The translations under genes and the position numbers were made by a program. 57,489 nt of DNA from a virus. Positions 29,370 to 37,554 of the stretch are shown here, one piece after another (within the stretch, counting starts at the first letter, position 1; every line of letters starts with the position of its first letter). The stretch is taken from positions 1 through 57,489 of the IMG/VR virus record IMGVR_UViG_3300031839_001226; one strand, given 5' to 3'. The notes under the pieces were generated by a model, which did no database searches, was not told where the DNA came from, and saw nothing but the letters and a program-made list of their open reading frames with translations.

Positions 29370-30100
29370 GCTTCACCGAACAGCAGATTGCGCAGCTTTC
29401 CGGCAAGTTGGACCCTGCCGCCGTCCGCCCGCCGCAGAAGTTCGGGCCGAAGGGAGACTATCTCGAAGGCTGGTACGTCATCGCGGAAGCAAACCGCATC
29501 TTCGGCTTTGACGGATGGAGCTACGAGTCCCTTGACGTGCGGTGCGTATCGGAAGCCCCACGCAAGATCGGCAGAGACCAAAAGGACGGCTGGGGCGTCA
29601 CCTATACAGCGCGGGTCCGTGTTGTGGTGCATGGAATCGTTCGTGAAGACTGCGGCGCCGGCCATGGCTACGATCTGGACGTTGGGCTCGCCCACGAGAG
29701 CGCGTTGAAGGAGGCGGTCACGGACGCTTTGAAGCGGACGCTACGCACATTCGGCAACCCGTTCGGACTGGCTCTGTACGACAAGACGCGGGCGAATGTC
29801 GGCGTCACGGAACCTGCAACGGAGCCGCAGAAGCCTACCAGCGCGGCCGAGATGAAGCGCGGTCTTGAGCAGATCGACCAAGACCTCGTTGACTGCCACA
29901 CCATCGGCGACGTGGACAAGTGCGCCAAGATATGGGCCGCGCTCATGAAGCGGGATGGCTGGTCGAAAGAGTACATCGATTTCGCCAAGCCGAAGTTCGC
30001 CGCGCGTCGCGATGCGATCAACAAGGCTGGATCGGTGGACGATATCTTCCCCGGCGACGTGAAGACCAACAGTTATGTGCAGAACGTAGGAGCAATGTGA
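29366..30100 (+). CDS. Rad52-family single-strand annealing protein
   Basis: 244 residues. The Rad52 core is clear: YLEGWYVIAEANRIFGFDGW near residue 32, then GVTYTARVRVVVHG, GAGHGYDLDVGLAHESALKE and AVTDALKRTLRTFGNPFGLA. It anneals complementary single strands for phage recombination. The C-terminal 80 residues are a variable tail, probably for SSB contact. SSB and NinB genes follow. Confidence 0.9.
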   Translation: MSFTEQQIAQLSGKLDPAAVRPPQKFGPKGDYLEGWYVIAEANRIFGFDGWSYESLDVRCVSEAPRKIGRDQKDGWGVTYTARVRVVVHGIVREDCGAGHGYDLDVGLAHESALKEAVTDALKRTLRTFGNPFGLALYDKTRANVGVTEPATEPQKPTSAAEMKRGLEQIDQDLVDCHTIGDVDKCAKIWAALMKRDGWSKEYIDFAKPKFAARRDAINKAGSVDDIFPGDVKTNSYVQNVGAM

Positions 30101-30103
30101 TCT

Positions 30104-30502
30104 ATGAAGGCGATTGTAATCTCTGGACGCTTGGGGAAAGATGCGGAACTTCGTCGCACTCAAGGCGGCGATCCGGTACTATCATTCTCGGTCGCTGTCG
30201 ATGACGGATATGGCGAAGGCAAGCGGACCATGTGGTTCGAATGTTCGGTCTTCGGCAACCGTGCGCAGGCGCTGGAACAGCACCTGAAGAAGGGCACATC
30301 GGTCAGTGTGTCCGGCGCGTTCGGAACCCGTGAGTACGATGGCAAGACGTACCTCCAAATTCGCGTGAATGATGTGACGTTCATAGGCAATGCGCCAGCG
30401 AAAGACGAGCGTCCAGCACCACGCAAGCAGGAGCCGGCGGGCTCGTATGGCATGGCGGATGAACTCTCAGATGAAATCCCGTTCATGATGGAATGGAGGT
30501 AA
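30104..30502 (+). CDS. ssb: Single-stranded DNA-binding protein
   Basis: 132 residues. OB fold: KAIVISGRLGKDAELRRTQG then DPVLSFSVAVDD, TMWFECSVFGNRAQALEQHL and YLQIRVNDVTFIGN. The tail has a short acidic/hydrophobic end DELSDEIPFMMEWR, near the DDDIPF-like tip that recruits partners. It coats single strands with the Rad52 protein next to it. Confidence 0.92.
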   Translation: MKAIVISGRLGKDAELRRTQGGDPVLSFSVAVDDGYGEGKRTMWFECSVFGNRAQALEQHLKKGTSVSVSGAFGTREYDGKTYLQIRVNDVTFIGNAPAKDERPAPRKQEPAGSYGMADELSDEIPFMMEWR

Positions 30503-30504
30503 CG

Positions 30505-30909
30505 ATGGGCCAGTCTACGAACGGCATTCTCGTATACGGCATCGCCTTCGAAGATGAGGACGAACTGCCGGAAAGCCTCTCGTTTCTGGAAGAGTTCGAC
30601 GGGGACTTTGACGAGTATCTGGAGTCTCTAGCCGGCCTTCCGAAGTGGGGCGAACCAGGCCATTCGTTCGAAGCCGTTCGCGCTCATCGCGAGACATGCC
30701 CTGCGGATTTGGTCATGCACTGTTCGGGCGACTTTCCGATGTACATCCTTGCGGTGCGCGGTACTGAAATCACGGCGCACAGGGGCCACGCGGTCGAGAT
30801 CACATCGCTAGACGTTCCCGTCGCCAAGGTAGCCGCGTTCAAGCAATGGTGCGCCGAACGTGGCATCGAAGGCGAGCCGAAGTGGTATCTTTGCAGCATG
30901 TGGAACTGA
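30505..30909 (+). CDS. Unknown protein
   Basis: 134 residues from the ATG at 30505, five bases after GGAGG. Acidic first third (GIAFEDEDELPESLSFLEEF), then VMHCSGDFPMYILAVRGTEI and GHAVEITSLDVPVAKVAAFK. No family recognised. Lies between SSB and NinB; may be part of recombination or a modifier of host protein. Confidence 0.55.
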   Translation: MGQSTNGILVYGIAFEDEDELPESLSFLEEFDGDFDEYLESLAGLPKWGEPGHSFEAVRAHRETCPADLVMHCSGDFPMYILAVRGTEITAHRGHAVEITSLDVPVAKVAAFKQWCAERGIEGEPKWYLCSMWN

Positions 30910-30921
30910 CAAGCGGAGACG

Positions 30922-31320
30922 ATGAACGTGGCGCAGACAGTCATCCTAACTGGCGACAGGCAACGGCAGTTTGCCAAGACCCTCATTGACCGGGCGCCGC
31001 AGGATGCTGTCCTGACGATCCGAGAAGCCACGCGCACGAATGACCAGAACGCCCGTCTATGGGCCATGTTGTCCGACGTAAGCCGCGCGAAGCCGGAAGG
31101 ACGTATGTGGCCGCCAGAGACGTGGAAGTGCGCCTTTATGCATGCTCTAGGCCATCAGGTGAAGTTCTGCGAAGGACTGGACGGAACTGGCCCTTTCCCG
31201 CTCGGCTTTCGGTCCTCTCGGCTCACGAAGAAGCAGATGAGCGACCTGATTGAGACGATCTTTGAATACGGTTCCAGGCACGCGGTTGTCTGGACGGAAC
31301 CGGAGCGCGAAGCAGCATGA
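30922..31320 (+). CDS. NinB-like recombination protein
   Basis: 132 residues. TNDQNARLWAMLSDVSRAKP, then the conserved WPPETWKCAFMHALG and FRSSRLTKKQMSDLIETIFE match NinB (Orf) of lambdoid phages, which binds single-stranded DNA and helps recombination on DNA coated with SSB. Its place after Rad52 and SSB fits. Confidence 0.82.
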   Translation: MNVAQTVILTGDRQRQFAKTLIDRAPQDAVLTIREATRTNDQNARLWAMLSDVSRAKPEGRMWPPETWKCAFMHALGHQVKFCEGLDGTGPFPLGFRSSRLTKKQMSDLIETIFEYGSRHAVVWTEPEREAA

Positions 31321-31508
31321 CCGCCCTCACCCGCGACGCTCTCATAGCCTACCGTGCGTCCTTACCATCTCACTCACGGGGAATACGAGTACTGGATGAA
31401 CTGGCAAGACGGCTCACGAATGAAGAGCTGCGGATGGAACTGGAACTGGAACGGGTTGTGGACGATGCGATCCGCGCCGAGATGGAAGAATGCAGGGAAG
31501 GGATGTGA
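31317..31508 (+). CDS. Small helical protein
   Basis: 63 residues. GIRVLDELARRLTNEELRME then LELERVVDDAIRAEMEECRE, a strong acidic helix. ATGA overlap with NinB. Function unknown. Confidence 0.5.
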   Translation: MTALTRDALIAYRASLPSHSRGIRVLDELARRLTNEELRMELELERVVDDAIRAEMEECREGM

Positions 31509-31509
31509 G

Positions 31510-31725
31510 ATGAAGGCCCGCGCCTCACGCGACTACGAGTTCCTTCGCAGGGAACAGCCGCTATCTGGCTTTACGCTCGGCTATGAGCAAAAGGAAGTCT
31601 GGAGAGTGCTGCTGGAAATATCGCCTCGGCAGTCGTTCCTTTCTACGAGAACCTATACGTCATGCACAAGTGCGCAAAGGGCAGCCGATCGGATCAACGA
31701 GAAGGCAGAAGGCCGCCAGTCATGA
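31510..31725 (+). CDS. Small protein, unknown
   Basis: 71 residues from the ATG at 31510. FLRREQPLSGFTLGYEQKEV then SCTSAQRAADRINEKAEGRQ. ATGA overlap with the next short gene. No family recognised. Confidence 0.5.
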   Translation: MKARASRDYEFLRREQPLSGFTLGYEQKEVWRVLLEISPRQSFLSTRTYTSCTSAQRAADRINEKAEGRQS

Positions 31726-31826
31726 CCTCCCTCATCGCCCTCCTTCTCCTAGCCGGTGAACTATCCCGTACCCCGGAGGGTGTCGTGAAGGGACTATGGC
31801 GCATGTGGAGAAATGGGAGGAAGTGA
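31722..31826 (+). CDS. Very small hydrophobic protein
   Basis: 34 residues: SLIALLLLAGELSRTPEGVV then a basic end LWRMWRNGRK. Overlaps both neighbours exactly (ATGA, TGATG), which argues that it is translated. Could be a membrane peptide. Confidence 0.4.
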   Translation: MTSLIALLLLAGELSRTPEGVVKGLWRMWRNGRK

Positions 31827-32125
31827 TGACAGAGCCGATGCAAATCAGCGAACTGTTCGCGACAATCATCGACTGGATTGCCTCGAAGGGTGTAGAGGAT
31901 ATTTCCAAATTGCCCGGACTATGGACGGGCGAGACGCCGGAATGGAAAGTCGAAATCAACGGTGTAGGTGGTGAGATTGACGACCTCCCATACCTGCATG
32001 TCCGGCTTAGGCATAAGCGGCTTTTCCAACTTGGCATCATCTCGCCAACGGACGGCGCAATAGGCGGTGGAGCCCGCGAAGATGAGATGATTGAGCATTT
32101 CCGCAGCGAGGCAAAAGCGTCGTGA
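31826..32125 (+). CDS. Unknown early protein
   Basis: 99 residues from the ATG at 31826. MQISELFATIIDWIASKGVE, then GEIDDLPYLHVRLRHKRLFQ. Soluble, mixed fold. Stop overlaps a GTG start of the next gene. Function unknown. Confidence 0.5.
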   Translation: MTEPMQISELFATIIDWIASKGVEDISKLPGLWTGETPEWKVEINGVGGEIDDLPYLHVRLRHKRLFQLGIISPTDGAIGGGAREDEMIEHFRSEAKAS

Positions 32126-32583
32126 GCCGCCGTGAGTTCACCCGTAATCAGCGCGAAGAGATCGTCGAGCGGGCGAAGAATGAACGTGGCGAAATCTGCT
32201 GCGAACGGTGCCATCTTGCGCTAGGATCGAAGCCATTCGAGATCGACCATACTATCGCGGAAGCGTTGCGTCCAGAAGCCGACAAGAAGGCCAAGATCAC
32301 CATCGCGGAAGGCCAGCTTCTAGGTCGCGACTGCTGCCATAGAGGCGACGACGGCAAGACGAACAAGGACGTGGCGAAAATCGCCAAGGCCAAGCGTCAG
32401 AACGCCGCCCATCTCGGCATCAAGACCGCCCCTCAGAAGCCCCTACAGGGCCGTGGCTTCCCGAAGACAGACAAGCCCAAGACACACCGCCCTTCCCTTC
32501 CCCCACGCTGTATGTACGCCCCTGTAGGAGCACTATGGCCGCAACCGAAACCAGATTGGAATGAGGACCGAAATGGCGATTGA
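32122..32583 (+). CDS. HNH-type endonuclease
   Basis: 153 residues from a GTG at 32122. RGEICCERCHLALGSKPFEI with DHTIAEALRPE and GQLLGRDCCHRGDDGKTNKD give the first cysteine pair, the catalytic DH and the closing half of an HNH zinc core. The tail is Pro/Lys-rich. Phage HNH proteins of this size act in packaging, repair or homing; here far from terminase. Confidence 0.75.
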   Translation: MSRREFTRNQREEIVERAKNERGEICCERCHLALGSKPFEIDHTIAEALRPEADKKAKITIAEGQLLGRDCCHRGDDGKTNKDVAKIAKAKRQNAAHLGIKTAPQKPLQGRGFPKTDKPKTHRPSLPPRCMYAPVGALWPQPKPDWNEDRNGD

Positions 32584-33487
32584 GACGAAGACGGATGTAT
32601 GGCCTGAAAAACTCACTCTCCGCGACACCAAGGTCTATGCGGACGAAGGGCAGCGGATATTCACCACTGCCACCGGATATGGATACGAGAAGCAGGAATA
32701 CGTCCGCGCCGACATCGCTTCCCGTCCCTCCATATCGGAGGGTGTGGAGGCGGAGGCGGTGGACGGCGAGGCTCGTGAGTGGCTGATCCGCAAATCGGGC
32801 TACTTCTATCGGCCGAACCGCGCCGGATACACATCGTCCAAGTTCGAAGCTGGCCGCTACACAAAGGCCGACGCCGAGCGTGAAGCCGCAATCGAGCCGT
32901 GGCACATGAAGGCGATCCACGAAAGCGAATGGCCGGACGATGCTCCGAGCGCGGCAGTCTCTCACCACAAGGACCGCATTGCCGCCCTATCGGCGGAACT
33001 TGCCGGGGTGAGGAAGGAGCGGGACGAGGCCCAGCGCCTATTCCAAGCGCGTGACGAGCAACTGACTGCCGAGTTTTCCGTCAGTAGTAAAATGGCACGA
33101 CTTGCGGAGGAAGCCGCAGCCCGCGCGGAGCGCAACTGGAAAAACATGCAGCGCCTTTGGGATTTGGCGCGCGGCGATGATCCGGACGATCTTCTAGACG
33201 ATAGGCCCCGATGCCGTGATTGCGCCGACGAAGATGGCACCTGTCCGCACAGCGGTTTTGCATGCGACCCGCAGACCGGCGCCGAACAACGCATCCGCGC
33301 CCTCGCCTCCCGCGCCACCACCGCCGAGGCGGAAGTCACGAAGGTGCGAGAGGCCCTCGGCGACCTGTTGTCTTGGTTCCCGAAGGAGCCGTCAAAGCCG
33401 GAATGGAGGCTAGAGGCAGGGCCGTCTGGCGCGGATGACGCGGTTGCTCACGCGCGCTCCCTCATCGCAAAGGGAGACCAGTCATGA
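32573..33487 (+). CDS. Large unknown early protein with coiled coil and cysteine cluster
   Basis: 304 residues from the ATG at 32573. N-terminal beta part (KLTLRDTKVYADEGQRIFTT), REWLIRKSGYFYRPNRAGYT, coiled coil (DRIAALSAELAGVRKERDEA), then RPRCRDCADEDGTCPHSGFA, a possible zinc site, and a C-terminal helix. A patchwork typical of phage early proteins of unknown role. Overlaps the HNH gene by 11 bases. Confidence 0.6.
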   Translation: MAIETKTDVWPEKLTLRDTKVYADEGQRIFTTATGYGYEKQEYVRADIASRPSISEGVEAEAVDGEAREWLIRKSGYFYRPNRAGYTSSKFEAGRYTKADAEREAAIEPWHMKAIHESEWPDDAPSAAVSHHKDRIAALSAELAGVRKERDEAQRLFQARDEQLTAEFSVSSKMARLAEEAAARAERNWKNMQRLWDLARGDDPDDLLDDRPRCRDCADEDGTCPHSGFACDPQTGAEQRIRALASRATTAEAEVTKVREALGDLLSWFPKEPSKPEWRLEAGPSGADDAVAHARSLIAKGDQS

Positions 33488-33894
33488 CCCGGATACCCGA
33501 AGAGGCGGTGGAGGCGGCGAAGGCCACGACATTGTGGGCTATCCGCAAGTGGAGGGACAAGCTTACGCCCGAGGAATTGGTCGAAGCGATTTTCGATGCG
33601 CCGCCAATGCAAGAAGCCCTCGCCGCCGCCCTCCCGATGCTCCACCGTGAGGGGGTGGTGGAGGCAACGCACCGGCACAACAAGCGCGGGAGCGAGTACG
33701 TACTGCTCGGCATCGGCAGGATGCAGTCTGCGTATTGGCTCGATGGTTTGGATGAGGAGGGGCGCCTCGTGGACATGCGCGAGGTCGTCATATACCGCAG
33801 CCTTGATGGCGGGTCGTTTTGGGTTCGCCCGCGCGAAGAGTTCGAAGACGGCCGGTTCTCCGCCCTCCGTACTGGAGGCAATGCCAATGGGTAA
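33484..33894 (+). CDS. DUF1653-like domain protein
   Basis: 136 residues. The C-terminal half HRHNKRGSEYVLLGIGRMQS then MREVVIYRSLDGGSFWVRPR and EEFEDGRF follows DUF1653, a small beta domain. The first half is helical (TPEELVEAIFDAPPMQEALA). Function unknown. Confidence 0.6.
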   Translation: MTRIPEEAVEAAKATTLWAIRKWRDKLTPEELVEAIFDAPPMQEALAAALPMLHREGVVEATHRHNKRGSEYVLLGIGRMQSAYWLDGLDEEGRLVDMREVVIYRSLDGGSFWVRPREEFEDGRFSALRTGGNANG

Positions 33895-34144
33895 GCTGAC
33901 AACGAAACTGCTAATGCGCGCTGCCAGATTAGCTGAGCAGAAAGCCAGGATACAGGATGATCTGTCCGAGGCGTTCGTGGAGCGATACGGCACCACATAC
34001 TCTGACGTTGATGCCGATGGCATCATTGACATCCTAGACTATGGCGGCGGCGATATTGACCTCGCTCAATGCGACGCGATCATGACTGAAGCTGGCCATC
34101 CGCCTCTCAGTAGACGCGCCCTCTCTGAGGGAGAAGGCAAATGA
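33887..34144 (+). CDS. Small helical protein
   Basis: 85 residues from the ATG at 33887, eight bases after GGAGG. Helical start KLTTKLLMRAARLAEQKARI and an acidic region YSDVDADGIIDILDYGGGDI. Overlaps both neighbours. Function unknown. Confidence 0.5.
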   Translation: MGKLTTKLLMRAARLAEQKARIQDDLSEAFVERYGTTYSDVDADGIIDILDYGGGDIDLAQCDAIMTEAGHPPLSRRALSEGEGK

Positions 34145-34353
34145 GCATCATCATCACGAACGTCTCGCGCCACGAAGGCAACGCTCGCATCAGCGAGTAC
34201 ATCGTGCAGGTCGATGACAGCCCGATCATCGCCAGGTTCAAGCATTGGCGCCGTGATGGGCTTGCTGAGTGCCTACGCCTTGCGGCTACCGCTGTCGATG
34301 AGGCAGAGGCCCGCCGTCGCCCCCTCCCCCGCCAGGAGGACGACGGAAGATGA
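34141..34353 (+). CDS. Small protein, unknown
   Basis: 70 residues, ATGA-coupled on both sides. RISEYIVQVDDSPIIARFKH then LAECLRLAATAVDEAEARRR. No family recognised. Last unknown gene before the integration module. Confidence 0.5.
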   Translation: MSIIITNVSRHEGNARISEYIVQVDDSPIIARFKHWRRDGLAECLRLAATAVDEAEARRRPLPRQEDDGR

Positions 34354-34700
34354 GCCAGTCGCTACTCTCCCCGGCCGACGCCGCGCGCGTCCTGTGCATT
34401 TCCGACACGCAGCTCCGGGCGCTGACTTGCGCTGGGTCCATCCGGTACATCAATATCGGCTTAGGGGCGAAGCGCGAGACCCGCCGTTACCACCCGGACG
34501 ATCTCGCAGCATTTCAGGAGGCACGGGGATGTCAGTCTACAAACGTCCGGGCGCCGAAGTCTACAGCTACGACTTCCGGTGGCGTGGTAATCGATTTTCG
34601 GGGTCAACCGAATGCAAAACCAAGCGGGAAGCCGAACGCTTCGAGGAAGCCGAGCGGACCCGCGTCAAGTCGGCAGGGATCGACCGAAGCAAACCAATGA
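34350..34700 (+). CDS. HTH protein, excisionase candidate
   Basis: 116 residues. N-terminal MerR/excisionase-type HTH: LLSPADAARVLCISDTQLRA then RRYHPDDLAAFQEARG, ending near residue 60. The rest is low-complexity Ser/Pro/Lys sequence that overlaps the integrase gene by 172 bases. Such small HTH proteins next to tyrosine integrases usually bend attachment DNA for excision. The tail may be incidental readthrough of the overlap. Confidence 0.65.
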   Translation: MSQSLLSPADAARVLCISDTQLRALTCAGSIRYINIGLGAKRETRRYHPDDLAAFQEARGCQSTNVRAPKSTATTSGGVVIDFRGQPNAKPSGKPNASRKPSGPASSRQGSTEANQ

Positions 34701-35623
34701 CGTTCGCGGTCGCGTCAACGCTCTACTGGAACGAGGTCGGCCAGTTTCATCGAAATTCATCCGACACAAAACGCGCTCTTGGCTGGCTGCAAACCAACGT
34801 CGGGATGAACAAGCTCGTATCAGCCATTTCCGACGCCGAGATTGCCCGCCTCGTGGCGAAGCGACGCGGGGACGGTGTTTCCAACGCCACGGTAAATCGA
34901 AGCGTCTGCGAGCCATTGCGGGCCGTTCTGAAGCGGGCGGGGAAAACATGGAAGCAGTCGGTGCAAGACATTGACTGGAGAAGCCACGTCCTTAACGAAT
35001 CCCAGGAGCGGGTTCGGGAAGCTACGCCGGGGGAAGAGACGAAGCTTATAGCAGCGATGCGGCCCGACTACCGGCCGGTCGTGCAGTTCGCCATCCTGAC
35101 AGGCTGCCGGATGAACGAGATACTTGGGCTGAAATGGGCGAAGGTGGATTTCTTCAACCGCCAGTTCACCGTGTTCGGGAAGGGAGACAAATCCCGCACG
35201 ATCCCGATGACGCAAGTGGTCTTCGATCTGTTGACGGCCTTGCGCAAGCATGATGGCCCAGACGTGTTTACCTACCAGGCGACGAAGACGCGCGACGGCA
35301 AGGTGCGCGGCTATCGCTACCCGATCACCGAAAACGGGTTCAAGACGCAGTGGCGCCGGGTGAAGCGGGATTCAGGCGTAGAGGACTTCCGGTTCCACGA
35401 CACGAGGCATACTGCGGCGACGCGACTTGTGCGCGCGACGGGCAACCTCAAGCTCGCTCAGCGGCTTCTCGGACACACGGAAATCGCGACGACATCAAGA
35501 TATGCACATGTCACAGACGCAGACCTCCGCGCAGGGATGGAGGCCGCCAATCCCACGGGAAGTGCCACGAACGTTGCTTCACCCGATGATAAGGCTTTGA
35601 GAAATAACGGTAATGTGGTATGA
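34529..35623 (+). CDS. Tyrosine site-specific integrase
   Basis: 364 residues from the ATG at 34529, seven bases after AGGAGG; the open frame upstream is not part of it. N-terminal arm-binding AP2-like part (VYSYDFRWRGNRFSGSTECK), core-binding middle, then the catalytic domain: Arg in ILTGCRMNEILGLKW, Lys in VFGKGDKSRTIPM, HDTRHTAATRLV, and LLGHTEIATTSRYAHV with the Tyr nucleophile. It catalyses integration at a site in tRNA-Pro, judged from the attP just downstream. Confidence 0.95.
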   Translation: MSVYKRPGAEVYSYDFRWRGNRFSGSTECKTKREAERFEEAERTRVKSAGIDRSKPMTFAVASTLYWNEVGQFHRNSSDTKRALGWLQTNVGMNKLVSAISDAEIARLVAKRRGDGVSNATVNRSVCEPLRAVLKRAGKTWKQSVQDIDWRSHVLNESQERVREATPGEETKLIAAMRPDYRPVVQFAILTGCRMNEILGLKWAKVDFFNRQFTVFGKGDKSRTIPMTQVVFDLLTALRKHDGPDVFTYQATKTRDGKVRGYRYPITENGFKTQWRRVKRDSGVEDFRFHDTRHTAATRLVRATGNLKLAQRLLGHTEIATTSRYAHVTDADLRAGMEAANPTGSATNVASPDDKALRNNGNVV

Positions 35624-35633
35624 GGATAACCGT

Positions 35634-35672
35634 TCCCAAACCAGATGCGCTACCAGACTGCGCTACACTCCG
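35634..35672 (-). other. Attachment site (attP) core matching tRNA-Pro(UGG) 5' half
   Basis: Read leftward, 39 bases match the 5' half of bacterial tRNA-Pro(UGG): acceptor strand CGGAGTG, D-arm AGCGCAGTCTGGTAGCGC, and anticodon arm ATCTGGTTTGGGA with the UGG anticodon. Identity stops at the anticodon loop, a common crossover point of phage integrases. It starts 10 bases after the integrase stop. The 3' half is absent, so this is not a tRNA gene. Confidence 0.8.
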
Positions 35673-35834
35673 GGCTTTCTCAGCCGTTGATTTCCCTAGT
35701 GATTTGGCTGCTGGAACGCAAGCATTGAATTCGCCGGCAACGGCAAGAACGGAATCTTCGGTATCCAGTGGCGCCAAGCGGGACAAAACTCCCACGCAAA
35801 GTTCCACGGACGTTCCATAGCGAGGAGTAGCAGA

Positions 35835-36362
35835 TTGCCCGCCATCAAGAACCTGCCGGAATGCATCAAAATAGGGCGCACCTGGCGCATCGTACCATTC
35901 AACCCCGTCGAGGCTGCGTGGAACTGGCCGAAGTATGAGGGGAAACGCGCGACGCTGTACGTCGTGGAGTGCGCCGGGTACTTTAAGGTCGGGCTGACTA
36001 CAAACTTCAAGTCGCGACTGAACGCCATAAACTTCGGCACGCCGCTACCGATCCGCAAGGTAAAGACCCGCGAAGTTCCTGCCGCAGGATTAGCATATGC
36101 TGAATCGTGGGTTCATCACCAACTTTCCGACACGCGGGTCAAGGGAGAATGGTTTGCTGCGCCAGAGGCGGATATCCTAGCGCTTCTACCGAAGGCGGGC
36201 ATTCTTGCCGCGCGCTATGAGGAAGAATGCCGTCGCTGGTATTTTGATGAACGCCGACTGATGTCTGACGAGGATAGGGCCAAAGCGAAGGCAGAGGTAG
36301 CTAGGCTTGAAGCCGAACGAAACGAAGCTACGAAATCTATCGAGGCAGCGTTGGCAGCATGA
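35835..36362 (+). CDS. T5orf172/GIY-YIG-like protein
   Basis: 175 residues from a TTG at 35835 after GAGGAG. Residues 37-115 match the T5orf172 domain: RATLYVVECAGYFKVGLTTN, KSRLNAINFGTPLPIRK and AESWVHHQLSDTRVKGEWFA. The tail is a charged coiled coil. A second copy of this domain type is at 18556. First gene after attP, so in a prophage it lies near one end and may be a lysogenic accessory gene. Confidence 0.7.
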   Translation: MPAIKNLPECIKIGRTWRIVPFNPVEAAWNWPKYEGKRATLYVVECAGYFKVGLTTNFKSRLNAINFGTPLPIRKVKTREVPAAGLAYAESWVHHQLSDTRVKGEWFAAPEADILALLPKAGILAARYEEECRRWYFDERRLMSDEDRAKAKAEVARLEAERNEATKSIEAALAA

Positions 36363-36449
36363 TCCGCCGCGCCGAGTCCGCCGGCATTCCGGTTCGCCGC
36401 GTTCCCCCGAGACAGCATCGGTCCGCAAATGCCGTAACCAAAGGAGAAA

Positions 36450-36764
36450 ATGATGGAAACTACCCATACGAATCGAGGTTTCTGCATTAGCAAGTTCTTG
36501 GATGCGAATGGCGTTGATTGCTCTGTTCAAGAAAGTAGCATCATGGCGGATGAAGGCCATATCTGGCTTGGCTGTAGCGAAATCGGGTTGAAGAAGTTCA
36601 CCCCATACAAGGGATGGGAAGACGTGCCTTTGGAGCAAGATGCTCCTTATGGTGTAACGCACAGCGCTAATACGCGAATGCACCTTTCTCAGTCGCATGT
36701 CGCGGAGTTGTTGCCGGTGCTGGCATACTTTGTTGAGCACGGATCATTGCCAGAGCGCACATAA
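36450..36764 (+). CDS. Unknown protein
   Basis: 104 residues after AAGGAG. NRGFCISKFLDANGVDCSVQ, then HIWLGCSEIGLKKFTPYKGW and MHLSQSHVAELLPVLAYFVE. Similar small proteins occur in alphaproteobacterial prophages; no function known. The bases 36363-36449 hold no convincing gene. Confidence 0.6.
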   Translation: MMETTHTNRGFCISKFLDANGVDCSVQESSIMADEGHIWLGCSEIGLKKFTPYKGWEDVPLEQDAPYGVTHSANTRMHLSQSHVAELLPVLAYFVEHGSLPERT

Positions 36765-36809
36765 TACGGTTCGCCGCGTTCCCCGCCCCTAACCGTGAGG
36801 AGAGAGAAG

Positions 36810-37064
36810 ATGCAGATGCTGTACGACCCGGACGAGTATGAGAGCGTCCAAGACTATCGCCCATGCCCGCTTCACGAAAAGAACCCCGGCATGTGGCACG
36901 CCGGGTGCACTTGCTCGGTCGGGTACACAAGCCGCAAGCGGGCGCCGGAAGAGGTCGCGGCTATCAAGGAACGGAAGCGCATCGCGGAAGAAGACCGCAT
37001 CCTCGCTGAGGCGGACGCGATCCGTGCCCGCCGCGCTTCCTCCCCCACCACAGGAGCCTCATGA
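36810..37064 (+). CDS. Small protein with Cys motif and basic helix
   Basis: 84 residues from the ATG at 36810, after GAGGAG. YDPDEYESVQDYRPCPLHEK, GMWHAGCTCSVGYTS, then a charged helix (EEVAAIKERKRIAEEDRILA). The cysteines may bind metal. Function unknown. Confidence 0.5.
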   Translation: MQMLYDPDEYESVQDYRPCPLHEKNPGMWHAGCTCSVGYTSRKRAPEEVAAIKERKRIAEEDRILAEADAIRARRASSPTTGAS

Positions 37065-37306
37065 TGGACTGGAACACCGACATGAACACGCCACGCGAGT
37101 TCCGCCCCTGCGTGATCGTGAATGAAGAATCGCGGATCACGGAAGCCGTCTTCGAGGACGTGCCCTACATTGCCGTTCCGGTCTTCGATGGCGTCCATCA
37201 CTACATGGACAAGCACATAGCGATGGATGACGGCCGACTGGTCGGCTTCGCTGTGTGGGCAACGCGTCCGCCTCTCCCCTCCCCTCCTACTGGAGAAGCG
37301 TCATGA
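37061..37306 (+). CDS. Small protein, unknown
   Basis: 81 residues. FRPCVIVNEESRITEAVFED then VHHYMDKHIAMDDGRLVGFA; beta-rich and soluble. ATGA overlap with both neighbours. Confidence 0.5.
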   Translation: MMDWNTDMNTPREFRPCVIVNEESRITEAVFEDVPYIAVPVFDGVHHYMDKHIAMDDGRLVGFAVWATRPPLPSPPTGEAS

Positions 37307-37554
37307 TGGACGCAAGCTATACAGACGGAATGGTCGAGTGCTCCTCCGTTTATGACTTCCAACGGGGACTGCGGATTTCACTCTTCGTCGTGATGCGCGA
37401 TGGAAATATCGACTATCGCGCTACTCTTTCAATGCTCAAATGGCGGGCACTCGTTCTCTGGCACGAAGCAGGGAAGCCCCTACCTTTTGTCGCTCACCTT
37501 GGATCGTTTGTTCGGATCGAAGCCACCAACACAGAGGAGCAGGATGCGTCATGA
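37303..37554 (+). CDS. Small protein, unknown
   Basis: 83 residues from the ATG at 37303. YDFQRGLRISLFVVMRDGNI then LVLWHEAGKPLPFVAHLGSF. ATGA-coupled. Function unknown. Confidence 0.5.
   Translation: MMDASYTDGMVECSSVYDFQRGLRISLFVVMRDGNIDYRATLSMLKWRALVLWHEAGKPLPFVAHLGSFVRIEATNTEEQDAS

Noticed and set aside
34214-34528. Upstream extension of the integrase reading frame
   Set aside because: Overlaps two other early genes and shows no integrase sequence; the ATG at 34529 has AGGAGG upstream.
35634-35672. tRNA gene
   Set aside because: Only the 5' half of tRNA-Pro is present; no T-arm or 3' acceptor strand follows, so it is an attachment site.
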